Assembly: GCA_030036985.1 (NCBI GenBank)
Contig: JASHSD010000998.1
Coordinates: 1 to 7,108, forward strand
Direction of reading: 5' to 3'
DNA from: Bryobacteraceae bacterium
GTDB lineage: Bacteria; Acidobacteriota; Terriglobia; Bryobacterales; Bryobacteraceae
DNA length: 7,108 nt
A program made the position numbers and the translations under genes. Below, in pieces: positions 6,201 to 7,108 of this stretch (positions within the stretch are counted from its first letter, which is position 1; each line of letters starts with the position of its first letter). The notes under the pieces were generated by a model that saw only the letters and a list, made by a program, of their open reading frames with translations, was not told where the DNA came from and did not search any database.

Positions 6201-6643
6201 AAGGAATGCAGCGGACCGGGGATCTGAACGGTCTGCGCCGCACCGGGCGGCGTGGCGCTGGGCAGCGGGAGGTCGCGTCCGCCAAGCGCGCGGTATTCGG
6301 CGCTGTCCTTTTGCGCCGATTGCCGGTCGCCGTCGATCAGATCGAGCAGCACCGCGCGTTTTTCGGCGGAGAGCGCATCCCGATTGCGGCCCGCTGCTTT
6401 CCACGCCCCGGCCGCTTTGCGCCATGCTTCGGGCGCGCCGGGGGCGCGATACCGTTCCAGAGTTTGGGCGTAACCGGTGAGAAGCTCGGGATCGCGCGGG
6501 GCGGTTTGAAGCGCCTTCACATAGACTTCGCGCGCCGCCGCCGCATTCCCGGCATCCTCGTATTTCAAGGCCCGGTCGACTGCCTCATTGGCGGAAAGAC
6601 CCCCAATCAGGCCAAACAACATTACTACGCAGCGCACCTTCAT
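3263..6643 (-). CDS. Large exported protein of unknown function with an N-terminal TPR-like segment
   Basis: This 1126-residue protein begins with a clear signal peptide (K3 and R5, then VVMLFGLIGGLSA, cleavage likely after A18). Residues about 19-90 look like two TPR-type helical hairpins (RALKYEDAGNAAAAREVYVK and the following A-P-R-D-P-E-L-L turn). The rest, about 145-1110, is mostly helical and I cannot assign it to a named family. It holds well-formed motifs that suggest conservation: DDLLPALARNVVTNGY (161-176), TEYLKLVKRYLSQARELDKL (188-207), a Cys pair at C219 and C239 around LLRVLGYRMRGGCG, and LETVNAARAFVTTDSGFPLA (245-264). No catalytic signature was recognised. No transmembrane segment is obvious after the signal peptide. 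Start 6643 has only a weak GGAA upstream, but it begins exactly at the signal peptide. It is the first gene of an operon with the VWA protein, so a shared extracytoplasmic complex is plausible. It may be a scaffold, a surface protein or an unrecognised enzyme. Confidence 0.8.
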   Translation of the reverse strand: MKVRCVVMLFGLIGGLSANEAVDRALKYEDAGNAAAAREVYVKALQTAPRDPELLTGYAQTLERYRAPGAPEAWRKAAGAWKAAGRNRDALSAEKRAVLLDLIDGDRQSAQKDSAEYRALGGRDLPLPSATPPGAAQTVQIPGPLHSFARMAAVSQDIDPDDLLPALARNVVTNGYQASHAQEELEETEYLKLVKRYLSQARELDKLAGPDHVIKVASCESTQTNDLLRVLGYRMRGGCGSEVVLETVNAARAFVTTDSGFPLAELERDLRTDQPFSYDFQPSRATILFTPDYWLTPRQKADGDFIDAFLGDPGLCRFYLGMAKLDPETADALRTGVPALRLRGLAPVLDFFGGNFEMRQGKAIVPGGAKSAAAWGDLVGASPDKGAEFFGKLMAKDDGWLAGLYDSLARIRGPVQDYLTDPARMKRFYAAVRGRVTTPGPARPVFRSNSEMMLLTTRLHVDNEGKVHIPGDLDVWRNLFARNPKGKYDAKLSRAAANWRDADDIIEALFALCRKPVDNEPLKLFMALSDLDRNRVQPLRPETVARLIEGWNTYGAQYTIFNDAPSLSDRTIVDWVNTAQAIDKNHDALFRADTIGTMQGLTGLWQIFCRQGSIPPAKADETLAALIAPFSAIKNRTDLFDTGRVGIETLLRNTGGKEGNTQDRMLALLAGGPRPDDSDTRAELIDQERQIFEAQKLLPVDLIFELADNLQAVSKGEKLNAKLASRLASRVSDIQLPRSSMSGVEKNAMVVGFYVDRHIDDERKLNLRAMIDKAAKDPEKLKDIRGQLAATLRDTIVGYNYLHYAPPGAQILLTNPLFVRGHDFVGIAQGDHSWTMTESYGTGWPTNAGGRLVNSLAGLPYALADAEQNFLIPTQTQALIWGDLAPEMILTSRTSRFWTVTPAQVHWVGLHMRLAETLIAEATLDPAARNELAQAVDSVASPSRAAQVMRLVGTGETRDAIDALTPAEMYRIALEAADAPGADRQDSPEIAGIARLKTLVPEQVGDAAISRAWGTAKPTLANSYRPELLNLRTFPTLMGYSSRIMAESWESNLLYWADVADQTGVQPAQLNVLVPQWTEEVVERIFASHLEDWPALLRSLRSVGAEVRKQGPRIEAASTGRPVGTP

Positions 6644-6743
6644 AGGGTTCCGCTTCGGTAGTTCACTCTAACATGTTCGCCCTCCGGTTGCGAAATTTAA
6701 CGAAGATTTCGCGGATTCGGACGCACAATATACTGAAACCGCG
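6644..6743. promoter_or_regulatory. Divergent promoter region with a central inverted repeat
   Basis: These 100 bases lie between two divergent starts. On the plus strand TATACT at 6729-6734 is a good -10 box ending 9 bases before ATG 6744; the -35 is weak (TTCGCG at 6708-6713 with a short spacer). On the minus strand TTCGCA (complement of 6689-6694) and TAGAGT (complement of 6665-6670) are separated by 18 bases and fit a sigma-70 type promoter, with a leader of about 15 bases before ATG 6643. GCGAAAT (6690-6696) and ATTTCGC (6706-6712) form a perfect 7+7 inverted repeat with a 9-base spacer, each arm overlapping a proposed -35. This looks like a regulator site; no candidate regulator gene is in the window. 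Confidence 0.5.
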
Positions 6744-7108
6744 ATGGCCTTGCTGCGGGTGGACGCCGACGGGCTGTGGTGCGAGGCGGGCGGATTTCAC
6801 GTCGACCCGTGGAATCCGGTGGCGAAGGCGCTGATCACGCACGGGCATCCCGACCACGCGCGGAGCGGCTCTGGCGCGTATCTTTGCGCATCCCCAGGCG
6901 AGGCCGTGCTGCGGGAAAGATTTGGCTCCGAATCTCCGATCGAGGCGTTGGCGTATGGCGCGGCGGTCCGCATCGGCGACGTTTCGGTTTCGTTTCACCC
7001 GGCCGGGCATATGCTCGGATCGGCACAGATTCGCATCGAACAAGCGGGCGAGGTCTGGGTGGTTTCGGGGGATTACAAACTCGCGCCGGACCCGACCTGC
7101 GCGGCTTT
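6744..7108 (+). CDS. DNA ligase-associated exonuclease (metallo-beta-lactamase fold), 5' part only
   Basis: The frame is open from ATG 6744 to the window edge (121 codons), so the C-terminal part is missing; full-length family members are about 330-350 residues. It matches the predicted exonuclease of the ATP-dependent DNA ligase-associated cluster (TIGR04122 type, related to RNA/DNA-processing beta-CASP nucleases). Visible motifs are GLWCEAGGFHVDPWNPV (10-26), the zinc-binding ITHGHPDHAR with H33, H35, D37 and H38, then HPAGHMLGSAQ with H89, and VSGDYK with D110. This is the normal order and spacing of metallo-beta-lactamase motifs 2, 3 and 4. In other genomes it stands beside an ATP-dependent ligase, a DEXH helicase and a metallophosphoesterase and is thought to serve DNA repair. 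Here those genes would lie to the right of the window. No Shine-Dalgarno sequence precedes ATG 6744 and the -10 box is very near, so the mRNA may be nearly leaderless. Confidence 0.9.
   Translation, partial: MALLRVDADGLWCEAGGFHVDPWNPVAKALITHGHPDHARSGSGAYLCASPGEAVLRERFGSESPIEALAYGAAVRIGDVSVSFHPAGHMLGSAQIRIEQAGEVWVVSGDYKLAPDPTCAA

Overview
The window looks like a piece of an Acidobacteriota chromosome, most likely of the Solibacter/Bryobacter type. The DNA is GC-rich, and the clearest lineage marker is a secreted protein with the acidobacterial VWFA-related domain (2219-3250, minus). No rRNA, tRNA or CRISPR array is visible. The lineage call is inference from protein character, not from a marker gene.

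The left third (1-2218) is accessory and partly decayed DNA. It opens with an apparently near-complete IS200-type insertion sequence (about 1-620) that carries only the HUH/Y1 transposase tnpA and has matching hairpins at both ends. The region after tnpA is unusually hairpin-rich. Next is a GNAT N-acetyltransferase on the minus strand (683-1204). Divergent to it is a ParD-like ribbon-helix-helix antitoxin gene (1265-1535) broken by one extra A in an A7 run, with no toxin gene after it. A C-rich, gene-less stretch follows (1536-1895), then a twice-frameshifted 3' remnant of a malate synthase gene (about 1896-2210, minus). Three adjacent signs of decay (broken antitoxin, missing toxin, truncated aceB) plus an insertion sequence mark this as a turnover zone.

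The right two thirds hold a minus-strand two-gene operon. A 1126-residue exported protein with an N-terminal TPR-like segment and a large unrecognised body (3263-6643) is followed after 12 bases by the 343-residue exported VWA protein (2219-3250). The second gene's Shine-Dalgarno sequence abuts the stop codon of the first, which suggests translational coupling. The pair may act together outside the cytoplasm, but no function can be read from the sequence.

A 100-base divergent control region (6644-6743) separates this operon from the start of a plus-strand gene (6744 to the window end). That gene encodes the metallo-beta-lactamase-fold exonuclease of the ATP-dependent DNA ligase-associated repair cluster, and it is cut by the window edge. 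The control region has a perfect 7+7 inverted repeat lying between the two predicted promoters, and the exonuclease mRNA looks almost leaderless.
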